The notes below the pieces were generated by a model that was not told the DNA's origin, ran no database searches, and saw nothing but the letters and a program-made list of their open reading frames with translations. Position numbers and translations under genes: made by a program. A stretch of 38,206 nt of DNA from positions 1 to 38,206 of the forward strand of contig CAYRIY010000027.1 of NCBI GenBank assembly GCA_964424335.1, in the 5' to 3' direction. How positions within the stretch are numbered: position 1 is the stretch's first letter; every line of letters starts with the position of its first letter. Shown piece after piece: positions 8,067 to 16,611 of this stretch. The DNA comes from CAYRIY01 sp964424335 (GTDB lineage Bacteria; Bacillota; Limnochordia; DTU080; RSA5).

Positions 8067-8972
8067 CTAGGCGCGGTCGGCCACGACCGAAATGAAGATC
8101 AGAGCGAGGTAGAGGTAGGAGGAGAGGAAGAGACGTCTACCCCATTTGGGAGCTTCGGCTTCGCCGCGGACCATGGCGATGATCGCCGTCGTGAGGTAGG
8201 CGAGGCCGCCGGCGAGCGCTAGGGTGAGGTAGATCGGGCCCCCTGCTCCCGAGAAGTAGACGAGGACCGTGGAGACCACCATGAGCGCGGAGTATTCCAC
8301 AATCCTACGCAGCGTTTTGGGCACGCCCGACACGACGACGAAGACAGGGAGGTTGGCCTTCCGGTACTCATCGCCCCGGTAGAGTGAGAGCCCGTAAAAA
8401 TGAGGGCTCTGCCAGATTACCATAAACACGAAGAGCCAAAACGCGGGAGCGCCAATTTCACCGGTTACAGAGGCCCAGCCGATCAGCGTCGGAATGGCGC
8501 CCGAGATCCCGCCCACGAGCGTGCACCAAGGGCTTGTACGCTTGAGCCACCACGTGTAAATCGGCACGTAAAAGAGCATTCCCGCGACGACGAGCCAGGC
8601 GCTCAACATGTTGACGCGCCAAATCATGATGACGAGCGACAGGACGAATAGAATCGTGCCGAAAATCGCCGCCGCTACAGGTTGGATGCGGCCCGCAGCG
8701 ATCGCACGGTTGCGCGTCCGGGTCATGATGGCGTCGATATCTCGGTCGAGAAGTTGGTTGAATACATGAGATGAAGCGACGGCAAGCGACGTCGCCAAAA
8801 GTGTCGTGATGACATGGAGCGCTCCGGGCGTGCCTGCGAGCGCGATGGTCGCCCAACAGGTCAACAGCACGAACTGGTGCTTGGGTTTCGTGATGGAGAT
8901 ATAGTCCTTGATGACGCTATTTGGGCGCGCACCTGCCATGCCGATCGTATCTGGCGCAGCGGACGGGGACAT
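8067..8972 (-). CDS. ctaB: Protohaem IX farnesyltransferase (haem O synthase)
   Basis: UbiA-superfamily integral membrane prenyltransferase that adds a farnesyl group to haem B to make haem O, needed for haem-copper oxidases. Diagnostic motifs are NQLLDRDIDAIMTRTRNR (the NxxxD.D prenyl-diphosphate site, near residue 85) and the second acidic loop YRGDEYRKANLPV. About eight hydrophobic segments follow one another, and the length (301 residues) is normal. ATG 8972 is chosen; a longer TTG form from 9008 is possible. It stands alone, without ctaA or cytochrome oxidase genes nearby. It shows that the organism respires oxygen. Confidence 0.93.
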   Translation of the reverse strand: MSPSAAPDTIGMAGARPNSVIKDYISITKPKHQFVLLTCWATIALAGTPGALHVITTLLATSLAVASSHVFNQLLDRDIDAIMTRTRNRAIAAGRIQPVAAAIFGTILFVLSLVIMIWRVNMLSAWLVVAGMLFYVPIYTWWLKRTSPWCTLVGGISGAIPTLIGWASVTGEIGAPAFWLFVFMVIWQSPHFYGLSLYRGDEYRKANLPVFVVVSGVPKTLRRIVEYSALMVVSTVLVYFSGAGGPIYLTLALAGGLAYLTTAIIAMVRGEAEAPKWGRRLFLSSYLYLALIFISVVADRA

Positions 8973-9081
8973 TCGGATGACCGCCAACCCTTCTATAATG
9001 AGGCGCAAAGTAATGCAACTCGTATTGTTACCGACTACGATTCTATCATAGTGGGTTAGGGGGGGCCAGGATCAAAAAGAT

Positions 9082-9104
9082 GAAACCGAGTCGAGCTCGG
9101 TTTC
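9082..9104 (-). terminator. Intrinsic terminator, probably for hisJ
   Basis: GAAACCGAG (9082-9090) and CTCGGTTTC (9096-9104) form a nine-pair stem with a five-base loop. Read on the minus strand it is followed by ATCTTTTTGA. It lies between the sequence gap and ctaB, where the end of the minus-strand hisJ transcript is expected. Confidence 0.65.
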
Positions 9105-9110
9105 ACGATA

Positions 9111-9210
9111 NNNNNNNNNNNNNNNNNNNNNNNNNNNNNNNNNNNNNNNNNNNNNNNNNNNNNNNNNNNNNNNNNNNNNNNNNNNNNNNNNNNNNNNNNN
9201 NNNNNNNNNN
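9111..9210. other. Assembly gap of 100 N
   Basis: Exactly 100 N, the usual placeholder for a gap of unknown size. It cuts off the 3' end of hisJ; reading frames drawn across it mean nothing. Confidence 0.95.
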
Positions 9211-10076
9211 TAGCCGAGTGGCTGGGTGCGTCTTCGGCGTTGGTCGAAAGTAACGATCTCGGTGTACCCTACCTCCCGCGCCAGCGCGATCGCCTCGTCG
9301 TGATCCCGGCTCACGTGGTCGGGTTGGTGCGCGTCCGAACCGAGGCTGAGCAAGACGCCTCGATCGTAAAAGCGCTCGAGGAGCGCCTTTGACGGGTACA
9401 TTTCCCCCACTGCCTTGTGCAGTCCGGCCGTATTGATCTCGACGGCGACGTCGGCGGACGCGGCTTCCTTGGCGAGCTCGTCGTAGTATTCATCGAGCGG
9501 AAAGGACGGCACGTGTCCGAACTTTTTCACGAGGTCCGGATGTGCAAGGATGTGAAATAGGCCTGAACGGGCGGCGCTCCTTAGCGTCTCGAAATACCGG
9601 ACGTACACGTCGTCGACGTTTTGCTCCGGCCATCCGTGCTCCGGGCTCGAGTCGATCGCCCAATCGCCGAGGAAATGGACGGCGCCTAAGATGTAGTCGA
9701 ATGGCAGAGGATCGAGGATGGCTTTGATCTCAGATTCGAAACCTGGGAGGTAATCGACCTCGATCGAGGCGCGCACGGGAAGGCCCACCGAACGGGCCTC
9801 GAGCAGGGCATCGACGTAGGGTTCGAGATCCTCGCGAAACGAGCGCTTGAGCCAACCTATTGAGGATTCTAATCCCGCGTAACCATGTTTAGGTTCGAGT
9901 AAGTGGTTCATGATGGGCTTAAACTCTCGAAACCGATTGCAGTGCTCGGTAATGCCGATTTCATCGGTTCCTTTCGAACGAGCGCGCTGCACGTAGAGTT
10001 CGATGCGCTCCACGTTGTAGCGACATTTGTCGGAATGCTCGTCGAGTTCGAGGTGCATGTGGTAATCCGTCGTCAT
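9211..10076 (-). CDS. hisJ: Histidinol-phosphatase, PHP family (3' end at a gap)
   Basis: A metal-dependent PHP-fold phosphatase of the HisJ/HisK type that removes phosphate from histidinol phosphate in histidine synthesis. Metal-binding motifs seen are DYHMHLELDEHSD (residues 4-16), GITEHCNR, EVDYLPGFE, GAVHFLGDWAID, HILAHPDL and SLGSDAHQPDHV. The C-terminus reads EIVTFDQRRRRTQPLG and then TA at the gap edge. Because HisJ proteins normally end at about this point, the stop codon may be the TA plus the first missing base. ATG 10076 is the start that gives a normal N-terminus. No other his genes are near. Confidence 0.88.
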
Positions 10077-10158
10077 CGCTAGTCGATTCCGCCTTTTACG
10101 TAGTTGGAAATACGGATGGGAAAGGTATTTCAAACCAACCGGTCGTGAGCATGGCAAC

Positions 10159-10168
10159 ATTATAGCAG
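10159..10168 (-). promoter_or_regulatory. Extended -10 promoter for hisJ
   Basis: On the minus strand TGCTATAAT is a perfect -10 hexamer with a TGn extension. No good -35 lies upstream, which is acceptable for an extended -10 promoter. It is about 83 bases ahead of the hisJ ATG. Confidence 0.55.
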
Positions 10169-10189
10169 GCAATGTCCTAGGTCGAAAGT

Positions 10190-10228
10190 TTGACACATCG
10201 TGAACGTACAGTTACGTTGTGGTACAAT
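10190..10228 (+). promoter_or_regulatory. Promoter region for the small unknown gene
   Basis: TGGTACAAT (10220-10228) is an extended -10 element. A perfect TTGACA lies at 10190-10195 but is 27 bases from TACAAT, too far for one promoter; at 17 bases it faces TACGTT (10213-10218). There may be two overlapping starts. Divergent from the hisJ promoter. Confidence 0.4.
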
Positions 10229-10302
10229 ACTTTCTAACTGCCAACTGTAACAAAGCAAGGCGCGCCGATGCGGCGTGCCAATCGTCATTGCCGAGGTGAT
10301 GA

Positions 10303-10611
10303 GTGGTGGGTATGATGCGAATCCAGGACAATGTCGAAGCGTCCAAACCTGCGGAGGGCACCGTAGTTGCCACGCTGAGCGAGGAAGAGGCGGCAGTTTA
10401 TCGCGAAATCGCCATCATGTACGAAGCCGCCCGTCTCTCGCACGTCACCTTGACTCTCGCGAAGGAACTGGCCGAGAAGAAGGCCGACTGGTGGGAAACG
10501 ATCTGTATCAAGTACGGATTACCCCATACCTGGCCTTTGGCGGCCGACTACGTAGAGCGAGTCGNNNNNNNNNNTCCAGGACTGATGAACGAGCCTAAGG
10601 AGAACGCTTAA
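10303..10611 (+). CDS. Small hypothetical protein (interrupted by 10 N)
   Basis: About 102 residues, unrecognised. From about residue 20 it is predicted strongly helical and charged (LSEEEAAVYREIAIMYEAARLS, then LAKELAEKKADWWETICIKY), with no signal peptide or membrane segment. GAGGTGAT lies just upstream of GTG 10303; ATG 10312 is an alternative. Ten N at 10565-10574 fall inside the last third; the frame after them (PGLMNEPKENA) is only right if the gap size is right. The GntR regulator gene follows 37 bases later on the same strand, so the two may share a transcript. Confidence 0.55.
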   Translation: MVGMMRIQDNVEASKPAEGTVVATLSEEEAAVYREIAIMYEAARLSHVTLTLAKELAEKKADWWETICIKYGLPHTWPLAADYVERVXXXXPGLMNEPKENA

Positions 10612-10647
10612 AGAGAACTTGCCCCACGAAAGGGTGGGCGCGCTTCG

Positions 10648-11382
10648 ATGTCCCTTCCGCAGATCGACAAGGAGAGCTTTGTTCCGTATTATCACCAGCT
10701 TAAGGCGATCTTGGGCGAGCAGATTCGGCAAGGGGCCTATCAGCCCGACGACCCGCTGCCTTCGGAAAATCAACTTTGCGAGATGTACGACGTGAGCCGG
10801 GCGACCGTTCGCAAGGCCTTTGCGGAGCTTGCGAGCGAAGGCTTGGTGTACACGGTAAAAGGCAAGGGGACCTTTGTCTCAAAGCCCAAACTCGAACAGA
10901 GCCTTTTTCGCTTTTACGCCCTCGGCCGCGACTTGCGCAGCCGAGGGCTCGACCTTGTCTCCCGCATCCTCAAGCAGTCCGAAGTTGCCCTGCCCAAAGA
11001 GATCGCGCAAAGGCTAAAGGTGGAGCCGGGGGAGCGGGCGGCCGAGATCCGGCGCGTGCGGCTTGTCGACGGCGCCCCGCTGGCGCTCGAGACCTCGTAC
11101 GTCGTAGGCGACGCCGTGCAGGAACTCGTCACGGCGGACCTCGAGGGAGCTTCGATCTACGATGTCGTCGAGCGCGCGGCCGGCAAGGTCGTCATGAGCG
11201 CCGAAGAGTATTTGGAGCCCGTCATCGTGGACGAGTATGAAGCCGAACTCCTCGCCTGCGAAAAGGGGCAGGCCGCCTTTCACATCGAGCGCCTCACGTT
11301 CCTTGACGAAGAGCGCCCTTTTGAGCTGCGCAGGAGCTTGATTCGGGGCGATCGCTTCCGATTTTTCGTTCGTCTGCGCTGA
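10648..11382 (+). CDS. GntR-family transcriptional regulator, HutC/UTRA subfamily
   Basis: A 244-residue DNA-binding repressor-type protein. The winged helix-turn-helix spans residues 10-78 (YYHQLKAILGEQIRQG, LPSENQLCEMYDVSRATVRKA, GLVYTVKGKGTFVS). The C-terminal UTRA ligand-binding domain follows (residues about 90-240: LGRDLRSRGLDL, RVRLVDGAPLALETSYV, EYLEPVIVDEYEAELL, RRSLIRGDRFRF). UTRA domains bind small effectors such as sugar phosphates, amino acids or fatty acids. AAAGGGTGGG precedes ATG 10648. The target is unknown; the CTGGTC palindrome ahead of the GH172 operon is one candidate. Confidence 0.9.
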   Translation: MSLPQIDKESFVPYYHQLKAILGEQIRQGAYQPDDPLPSENQLCEMYDVSRATVRKAFAELASEGLVYTVKGKGTFVSKPKLEQSLFRFYALGRDLRSRGLDLVSRILKQSEVALPKEIAQRLKVEPGERAAEIRRVRLVDGAPLALETSYVVGDAVQELVTADLEGASIYDVVERAAGKVVMSAEEYLEPVIVDEYEAELLACEKGQAAFHIERLTFLDEERPFELRRSLIRGDRFRFFVRLR

Positions 11383-11582
11383 TCCAACGGGGGCGCGGCT
11401 GCCACTGTTGCGGTAGCCCCTATTGAAGGAAACCCACACCCCTGCCGAGAAACATTCCCAGTGTGCAACTTGTACGGACAACCGCCCAGGAGGATAGGAG
11501 GCCAAGGTGGGAGCGTCCGTCGGAAAATCGTATATCATATATCAAGCTGCCACCATGACAGGCAGGAAGCTGGGATTACTTA

Positions 11583-12584
11583 ATGGATGCGGTCGCTTCG
11601 CCATTTGCGCTCGAACTTGACGCACTCTTGGTCGTCGTCCTCACGGCCCTTGGACTCATTGTAGGTGTCTTGTCGGGGCTATTTGGCGTCGGGGGCGGAT
11701 TTTTGCTCACGCCGATGCTAAACGTCTTGCTCGGAATCCCATACCACCTGGCGGTGGGGAGCACGCTCGTGCAGATGGCGATGATGACGTGGGTCGGCAC
11801 GCTCTCGCACTTCAAGATGAAACACGTCGACTACAGGCTCGCTTTGAGTTTGGTGTCGGGCTCGTTCATCGGAGCCGAAGCGGGAGTGCGGCTCCAGGGC
11901 GTCTTAAAGGGGATCGGGCAGTTTAAGCTGAGCGGCGAGGCAGTCTCCGGGTTTGACCTCACGATGGCGCTGATCTTTTTCGTGCTTCTCGGCGGTATCG
12001 GGTGGGGCATGGCGGCCGAAGGAAGGCGGTCACGCCGCCGGGCAAATGGGAACGGAGCGTCCGGGGCGTCGAGCATCCGTGCGGGTCGGGACGAAGCTGC
12101 CGCGGCTCGAGACGTGGAGCATCTCGAGCCCGAAGAGACGGCGATGTGCCGCTTGCTTTCCAGCGTCCGCGTCCGACCGGTGCTGACTTATTCGAGCGAT
12201 CCTGCGCGTCGCTTTAGCTTTTGGGTGCCTATGTGCATCGGATTTTTGGTCGGCGTCATGACCGGTCTGCTTGGAACGGGCGGCGGGTTTATCAATTTGC
12301 CCATCTTGATCTACTGGCTCGGCGTGCCAACCGTCGTGGCGGTGGGAACGGCTTCCGTGCAGACGACCATCGCTGCGATCTACAGCGGCGCCCGACACCT
12401 GATGCTGGGCAACGTCATTTGGGCAGTGGTCTTTGCGCTCCTCGTCGGCTCACTGATCGGGGTTCGAGCGGGCGCGCTGCTGTCGGTGCGCATTCCGAAG
12501 GATCGGTTGCGCAGTATGTTTGGTTATGTCGTGCTGGCCACGGCGCTCATCGTCCTCGTCGACGTGGTCCGCAAGCTTTCGTAG
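11583..12584 (+). CDS. TauE/SafE-family membrane transporter
   Basis: A 333-residue integral membrane protein made of two related halves, each starting with a glycine-rich hairpin: GVLSGLFGVGGGFLLTPML near residue 28 and GLLGTGGGFINLPIL near residue 223. This is the signature of the sulfite/sulfoacetate/organosulfonate exporter family (DUF81). The halves are joined by an unusually long charged loop (about residues 145-205, rich in Arg, Gly and Ala), which should lie in the cytoplasm. The substrate is unknown. It ends 15 bases before the convergent FtsH-like gene. Confidence 0.88.
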   Translation: MDAVASPFALELDALLVVVLTALGLIVGVLSGLFGVGGGFLLTPMLNVLLGIPYHLAVGSTLVQMAMMTWVGTLSHFKMKHVDYRLALSLVSGSFIGAEAGVRLQGVLKGIGQFKLSGEAVSGFDLTMALIFFVLLGGIGWGMAAEGRRSRRRANGNGASGASSIRAGRDEAAAARDVEHLEPEETAMCRLLSSVRVRPVLTYSSDPARRFSFWVPMCIGFLVGVMTGLLGTGGGFINLPILIYWLGVPTVVAVGTASVQTTIAAIYSGARHLMLGNVIWAVVFALLVGSLIGVRAGALLSVRIPKDRLRSMFGYVVLATALIVLVDVVRKLS

Positions 12585-12599
12585 CCGGGCCGCATACGT

Positions 12600-14354
12600 T
12601 TACTTCAGCTCGACACCATCGTCGCCTGATTGATCGGGATCGAGGCCGACGGCAACTTCGTCATGTGTGAGAAACAGACTGCCGAAAGGCCCGTGACCGT
12701 AGCGTTCCGCAAGCTCCTCGAGGTCGTCGCCGAAGAGCTCTTCTCGAGTGAGAAGCTCTCGGGCGATCGCGTGGACCAGGTCGGCTTCCTCTTCTAGGAT
12801 CCCCCGCACGATTTTCAGTTGATCGTCCAAGAGTGCGTTGATCCGGCCTCTAAGCTCTCGATCCGGCCGCATGTCGCCCATGGCGGCGTGGGAGTAGAGT
12901 GTGCCGGCCATGCCCCACGTGCCGATGTAGTGCATGGCAAGGTTGGTGGCGGTTTGCAGGTCGCCTGCGACGCCGACCAGCCGCGTCCCAAGGAACAACT
13001 CTTCGGCCGCCCGTGACGCCAAATTGGTCTGAATGTGGGCGAGGATCTCCTCGTGATTTCGTATGTGTTGCTCCACCAGGGGCCGAGCGGCGGCGAAGCC
13101 GTACGCACGGCCGTGGCGGACGATGGTGGCCTTCACCACTTTGTAGTGGGGGAGGAGCCGCATTTGCGCCACGACGTGACCCGCTTCGTGATATGCGATG
13201 CGCCGCCGCTCTTCGGGGAGCATGTCCCGAATGGGTTGGCGCAGGCCCCATTCGTGCACGTCGCGGGCGTAGGAGATGTCCTGGTACGTGATTTGGTCTC
13301 GCCCATCGAAATGGGCCTTGATGACCGCCTCGTTGATGATGTGCTTGATTTTGGCGGGGGTGTCGCCCACCATTTCAGCGGCGAGCTGCTTCACGTTGAT
13401 CGTCGGACTGTGTTTTACCTTGTTTAGGTAGTATTTGATCACCTCGAGTCGGCCCTCGTTGTCGGGAGGATCGACGGTGATCTGGCGATCGAATCGACCG
13501 GGCCTTAAGAGCGCAGGATCGAGCGCCTCAGGCAGGTTGGTCGCAGCGATGGTAAAGACCACGGGCTGCGGGCCTGGCTTTGGCCGAAAGCCGAACTTCC
13601 GCAAGATCTTTGCCCAGCGCCGGTACTCGAGCCGAGGCGGGTCGAGCTGGAGCAACAGCTCGTTTAAAAGCCCCATTCCCGCGCCCATGAACCCCATGCC
13701 AATGCCACCGCCCCGAGCTTGGCCGATGGCGTCGATCTCGTCGATGAAGACGATGCAGGCGCCGTGTTCCAGGGCTTTTTTGCGCGCCTTTTTGTAGAGC
13801 ATCATCACGCGGAGGTTGCTCACGCCAAAAAACATGTTTTGAAACGAAGGGGCCGAGCAGTACGCGAACGGCAGGTCCGCCTCGTGGGCAATCGCCTGAG
13901 CGAGGTACGATTTGCCCGTGCCCGGCGGCCCGACGAGGAGCAGCCCTTTCGAGACTTCGCCGCCCATGTCCTTAAACTTGGAGACGCCTTTGAGCAGGGT
14001 TACGATCCGGCTTGCGACCTCGAGCACCTGATCGTTTCCTTTGTAGTCGGCAAAGGAGACGCCGGTCTCCCCGGCATCCATCCAGTACATGCGGCCCCGG
14101 CCCAAAAACCAAAAGAGCGCGACGATGTGCAGGATCGAAACGCTGATGTAAAAGAGCGTCGACAGGACGGTCGACACAATCTGCAACGTGTATGCCCACA
14201 CGACGGGAGGGTAGAGGATAAACTGCCGGATGTACCAATAGAGCAAGCCGCCGATGAGGACGTGTCGCAGCTTAAACCGGTACCGCCAGAAGCGGCGCCT
14301 CGGCCCGATCCTTTTCGCGCTCAGGAAAACACACCTCCACACATGGAAACCCAC
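12600..14354 (-). CDS. Divergent FtsH-like membrane AAA+ zinc metalloprotease
   Basis: A 584-residue protein. After two hydrophobic segments (about 31-48 and 55-84) comes an AAA+ ATPase with Walker A GPPGTGKS (142-149), an FG pore loop (MFFGVSN, 174-180), Walker B IVFIDEID (201-208) and arginine-finger region LLRPGRFDR (about 282-290). A peptidase M41 domain follows with HEAGH (389-393) and the third zinc ligand Asp in GVAGDLQTAT (465). All catalytic residues are kept, so it should be an active ATP-driven protease. It differs from housekeeping FtsH: no large periplasmic domain between the membrane segments, a 25-residue basic insert before the sensor region (about 240-265), and low similarity elsewhere. 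The start is uncertain (GTG 14354 used). Follows pfk by 13 bases, so probably co-transcribed. Confidence 0.88.
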   Translation of the reverse strand: MGFHVWRCVFLSAKRIGPRRRFWRYRFKLRHVLIGGLLYWYIRQFILYPPVVWAYTLQIVSTVLSTLFYISVSILHIVALFWFLGRGRMYWMDAGETGVSFADYKGNDQVLEVASRIVTLLKGVSKFKDMGGEVSKGLLLVGPPGTGKSYLAQAIAHEADLPFAYCSAPSFQNMFFGVSNLRVMMLYKKARKKALEHGACIVFIDEIDAIGQARGGGIGMGFMGAGMGLLNELLLQLDPPRLEYRRWAKILRKFGFRPKPGPQPVVFTIAATNLPEALDPALLRPGRFDRQITVDPPDNEGRLEVIKYYLNKVKHSPTINVKQLAAEMVGDTPAKIKHIINEAVIKAHFDGRDQITYQDISYARDVHEWGLRQPIRDMLPEERRRIAYHEAGHVVAQMRLLPHYKVVKATIVRHGRAYGFAAARPLVEQHIRNHEEILAHIQTNLASRAAEELFLGTRLVGVAGDLQTATNLAMHYIGTWGMAGTLYSHAAMGDMRPDRELRGRINALLDDQLKIVRGILEEEADLVHAIARELLTREELFGDDLEELAERYGHGPFGSLFLTHDEVAVGLDPDQSGDDGVELK

Positions 14355-14367
14355 AAAGGAATTTGAT

Positions 14368-15453
14368 TTAGCCGTCGCCGAGGGAAATGCCGATCGCCCG
14401 CGCCGTTTGGATCAAATTGCCGTCGGTGGGGACTTTCTTGATGCCGGGCGTCACCTGGTCGAGGGGGATCTTGCTCACGTCGATGCCCTCGAGGCGTACG
14501 AGGACGTTCCAGTCGCCTGCAATCGCCGAGTTGGCCGCCGCGACCCCAAGGCGCGTCGCGAGCACCCGGTCAAAGGGCGAAGGCGAGCCGCCCCGCTGAA
14601 TGTGCCCAAGCACGGTCACGCGGGTCTCGATGCCCGTGTGCCGCTCGATCAAATCGCCGACCACCTGGCCGATCCCTCCGAGGCGGATCGGTTCGTGGCT
14701 TCCTTCGATTCGCTGGCGCACCACTTGGCTGCCGTCCGGAGCCGGGGTGCCCTCGGCGACGACGACGATGCTAAAAGGTTTGCCGTTCGCCTTGCGGTCC
14801 AGGATTTTGCGCTTGACGGATTCGACGTTCCAAGGAATCTCGGGAATGAGGATCACGTCGGCCCCGCCGGCGATGCCGCTCACCAGGGCGATCCATCCGG
14901 CATATCGGCCCATCAGTTCGAGCACCATGACTCTGTGGTGCGATTCCGCCGTCGTGTGGAGGCGGTCGAGGGCGTCGGTCGCTGTCGCCACGGCCGTGTC
15001 GAAGCCAAAGGTTTGATCGGTGTCGGGCAAGTCGTTGTCGATGGTCTTGGGAACGGCGACCACCTTGAGGCCGTGCTTGATCATCTCTCGAGAGATGGCA
15101 AGCGTTCCGTCTCCGCCGATCGCGATGATCCCTTCGACGCCAAGGTCGGCCACGTTTTTGATCGATCGGGCGGTGCAGTCCTTCATGACGATCTGGCCAT
15201 TCTCTTCGACCGGGTAGGCCATGGGATTGTACCGGTTGTTGCTGCCGAGGATCGTGCCGCCCCGATGGAGGAGGCCGGAGGTCGTCGTGCCGTCGAGCAC
15301 GCGGTAGTTGGGCTCGACGATTCCTCCATAGCCGCCCAGAAAGCCGTACATTTCATATCCATTGCGCGTGGCGGTGCGGGTCGCGGCCCGAATCACCGCA
15401 TTGATGCCCGGACAGTCTCCACCGGCGCTCAAGATTCCGATTCTACGTGTCAT
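14368..15453 (-). CDS. pfkA: 6-phosphofructokinase
   Basis: Glycolytic kinase converting fructose 6-phosphate to fructose 1,6-bisphosphate, 361 residues. Motifs are GILSAGGDCPGINAVIRA at the N-terminus, GGDGT (113-117), PKTIDNDLPDTD (135-146), MGRYAGWIALVSGIAGGAD and HIQRGGSPSPFDR. The glycine in GGDGT (Gly104 in E. coli numbering) favours ATP over pyrophosphate as donor. The lysine in PKTIDND (position 124) is otherwise typical of pyrophosphate-using enzymes. Known Gly104/Lys124 enzymes, such as those of streptomycetes, use ATP, so I call it ATP-dependent. ATG 15453 gives the normal N-terminus. First gene of an operon with the FtsH-like protease. Confidence 0.92.
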   Translation of the reverse strand: MTRRIGILSAGGDCPGINAVIRAATRTATRNGYEMYGFLGGYGGIVEPNYRVLDGTTTSGLLHRGGTILGSNNRYNPMAYPVEENGQIVMKDCTARSIKNVADLGVEGIIAIGGDGTLAISREMIKHGLKVVAVPKTIDNDLPDTDQTFGFDTAVATATDALDRLHTTAESHHRVMVLELMGRYAGWIALVSGIAGGADVILIPEIPWNVESVKRKILDRKANGKPFSIVVVAEGTPAPDGSQVVRQRIEGSHEPIRLGGIGQVVGDLIERHTGIETRVTVLGHIQRGGSPSPFDRVLATRLGVAAANSAIAGDWNVLVRLEGIDVSKIPLDQVTPGIKKVPTDGNLIQTARAIGISLGDG

Positions 15454-15595
15454 GATTGGGCTCGCCTGCCTTTCGATCGATCGAATGAAGCGAAGGCTTC
15501 GATAGCGGTATTCGCAACTCTGGTAGAAACCTCCTGGCCGATGCGGGTGGGATCTCAAAGCGGGATCCGGCGACCATACAATCGATCCGGGCGGG

Positions 15596-15622
15596 AGCAT
15601 ACCATGTTTCGAAACTGCTCAA
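15596..15622 (-). promoter_or_regulatory. Candidate promoter for pfkA and the FtsH-like gene
   Basis: Minus strand: TTGAGC (15622-15617), 15 bases, then TGGTATGCT with an extended -10. The spacer contains the palindrome GTTTCGAAAC. The rest of the 315-base region between pfkA and the SirB1-type gene (15454-15768) shows no other clear element. Confidence 0.35.
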
Positions 15623-15625
15623 GGA
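15606..15625 (+). repeat. Dispersed 20-bp motif, copy 1
   Basis: Reads GTTTCGAAACTGCTCAAGGA and matches 17 of 20 bases with 19236-19255. It lies over the predicted pfkA promoter. Confidence 0.35.
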
Positions 15626-15768
15626 GGCCGCGGCGAAAAAGCGGAATCTGCGCTGCGATGGGCGAAGGGATCGGCGGGGGCGAAGAAGGAAACAACCATA
15701 TGAGGTTGAACCATCCTGGCTAAAGAGTTCTGGGCTGGACTTTTAGCTGGCGTTGGGAGGGTCTGGCG

Positions 15769-16611
15769 ATGAGATTGATGACGGACTCGAAGCTACGAGC
15801 GCTTGTTCGCCTCCTGGACGAAGAGGAGAAAAATGTAGTCATCATCCGAGAGCACCTGCTAAGAGCGGGGGACGCCGCGATCCCATACCTCGACGAAGCG
15901 ATGCGCTCGACCGACGAGCTCGTGCGGGAGCGGGCCCGACAGATCCTGTCTCGCCTACGTTTCTCCGGCCTCAAGGATGACTTTGGACGATTTGCGGGCT
16001 TGGCAGATCGAGAGATGGATCTCGAGAAAGGCGCCTTCATGGTGGCCAAGTACGCCTATCCGGACCTCGACTGGCGCAAGTACGCCCTTGAGCTCGACCG
16101 GATCGCCGACGGCATCGCGGTCGAACTCGGGGACGAAATGTACATGGAAGACGTGATCGACGTCATCAACGAACACCTCTTCGGCCGAGAGGGGTTCCGC
16201 CCGGACAACAGGCGCTTTTACGATCCCGAAAACAGTTACATCAACCGGGTGATCGAGCGGCGCACGGGGATACCGATCACGCTTTCGGTCATCTATCTAT
16301 TGATCGCCGAGCGCCTGGGCCTGCCGATTTCGGGCGTCGCCATGCCGGGCCATTTCCTGGTCCGCTACGATGGTCCCCATGAAACGCTTTGGGTCGACCC
16401 CTTCAATGAAGGGGCGGTCTTGAGCCGGGAAGACTGCGAGGAGCTCCTGCGGTCCATGGGGTATCCCGTGCTCGATGAGTACCTGCGCCCGTGCACGACT
16501 CGGCAGATCATCGCCCGAATGCTAAACAACCTAGCTCAAGTGTTCAACCGCGAGGGCGAACTCGAGCATGCGGACGAGGTAAAGTCCCTCGTTCGGGTGT
16601 TGATCAGCTAG
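15769..16611 (+). CDS. SirB1-family transglutaminase-like protein
   Basis: A 280-residue soluble protein. Residues 1-65 are helical with a HEAT-like feel (IREHLLRAGDAAIPYLDEAM). The central part carries the SirB1/transglutaminase-like signature (PF13369): PENSYINRVIERRTGIPITLSVIYLLIAERLGLPI in two blocks near 161-195, then GVAMPGHFLVRY and LWVDPFNEGAVLS. The end (MLNNLAQVFNREGELEHADEV) resembles a TPR-like helix pair. Bacterial members are widespread with no firm biochemical role. GGGAGGG precedes the ATG. Its TAG stop directly abuts the stop of the convergent phosphoesterase. Confidence 0.88.
   Translation: MRLMTDSKLRALVRLLDEEEKNVVIIREHLLRAGDAAIPYLDEAMRSTDELVRERARQILSRLRFSGLKDDFGRFAGLADREMDLEKGAFMVAKYAYPDLDWRKYALELDRIADGIAVELGDEMYMEDVIDVINEHLFGREGFRPDNRRFYDPENSYINRVIERRTGIPITLSVIYLLIAERLGLPISGVAMPGHFLVRYDGPHETLWVDPFNEGAVLSREDCEELLRSMGYPVLDEYLRPCTTRQIIARMLNNLAQVFNREGELEHADEVKSLVRVLIS

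Noticed and set aside
9072..9210. Extension of hisJ through the gap to 9072
   Set aside because: The 100 N are a placeholder, and the sequence beyond them is a terminator stem translated by accident.
10206..10216. GTTACGTTGT near the hisJ promoter, also present in the 17-bp array
   Set aside because: A single ten-base match without the phase or dyad of the array; chance is sufficient.
14254..15723. Open frame of 489 codons opposite pfkA
   Set aside because: Antisense to a clear phosphofructokinase, no ribosome site, composition typical of a shadow frame.
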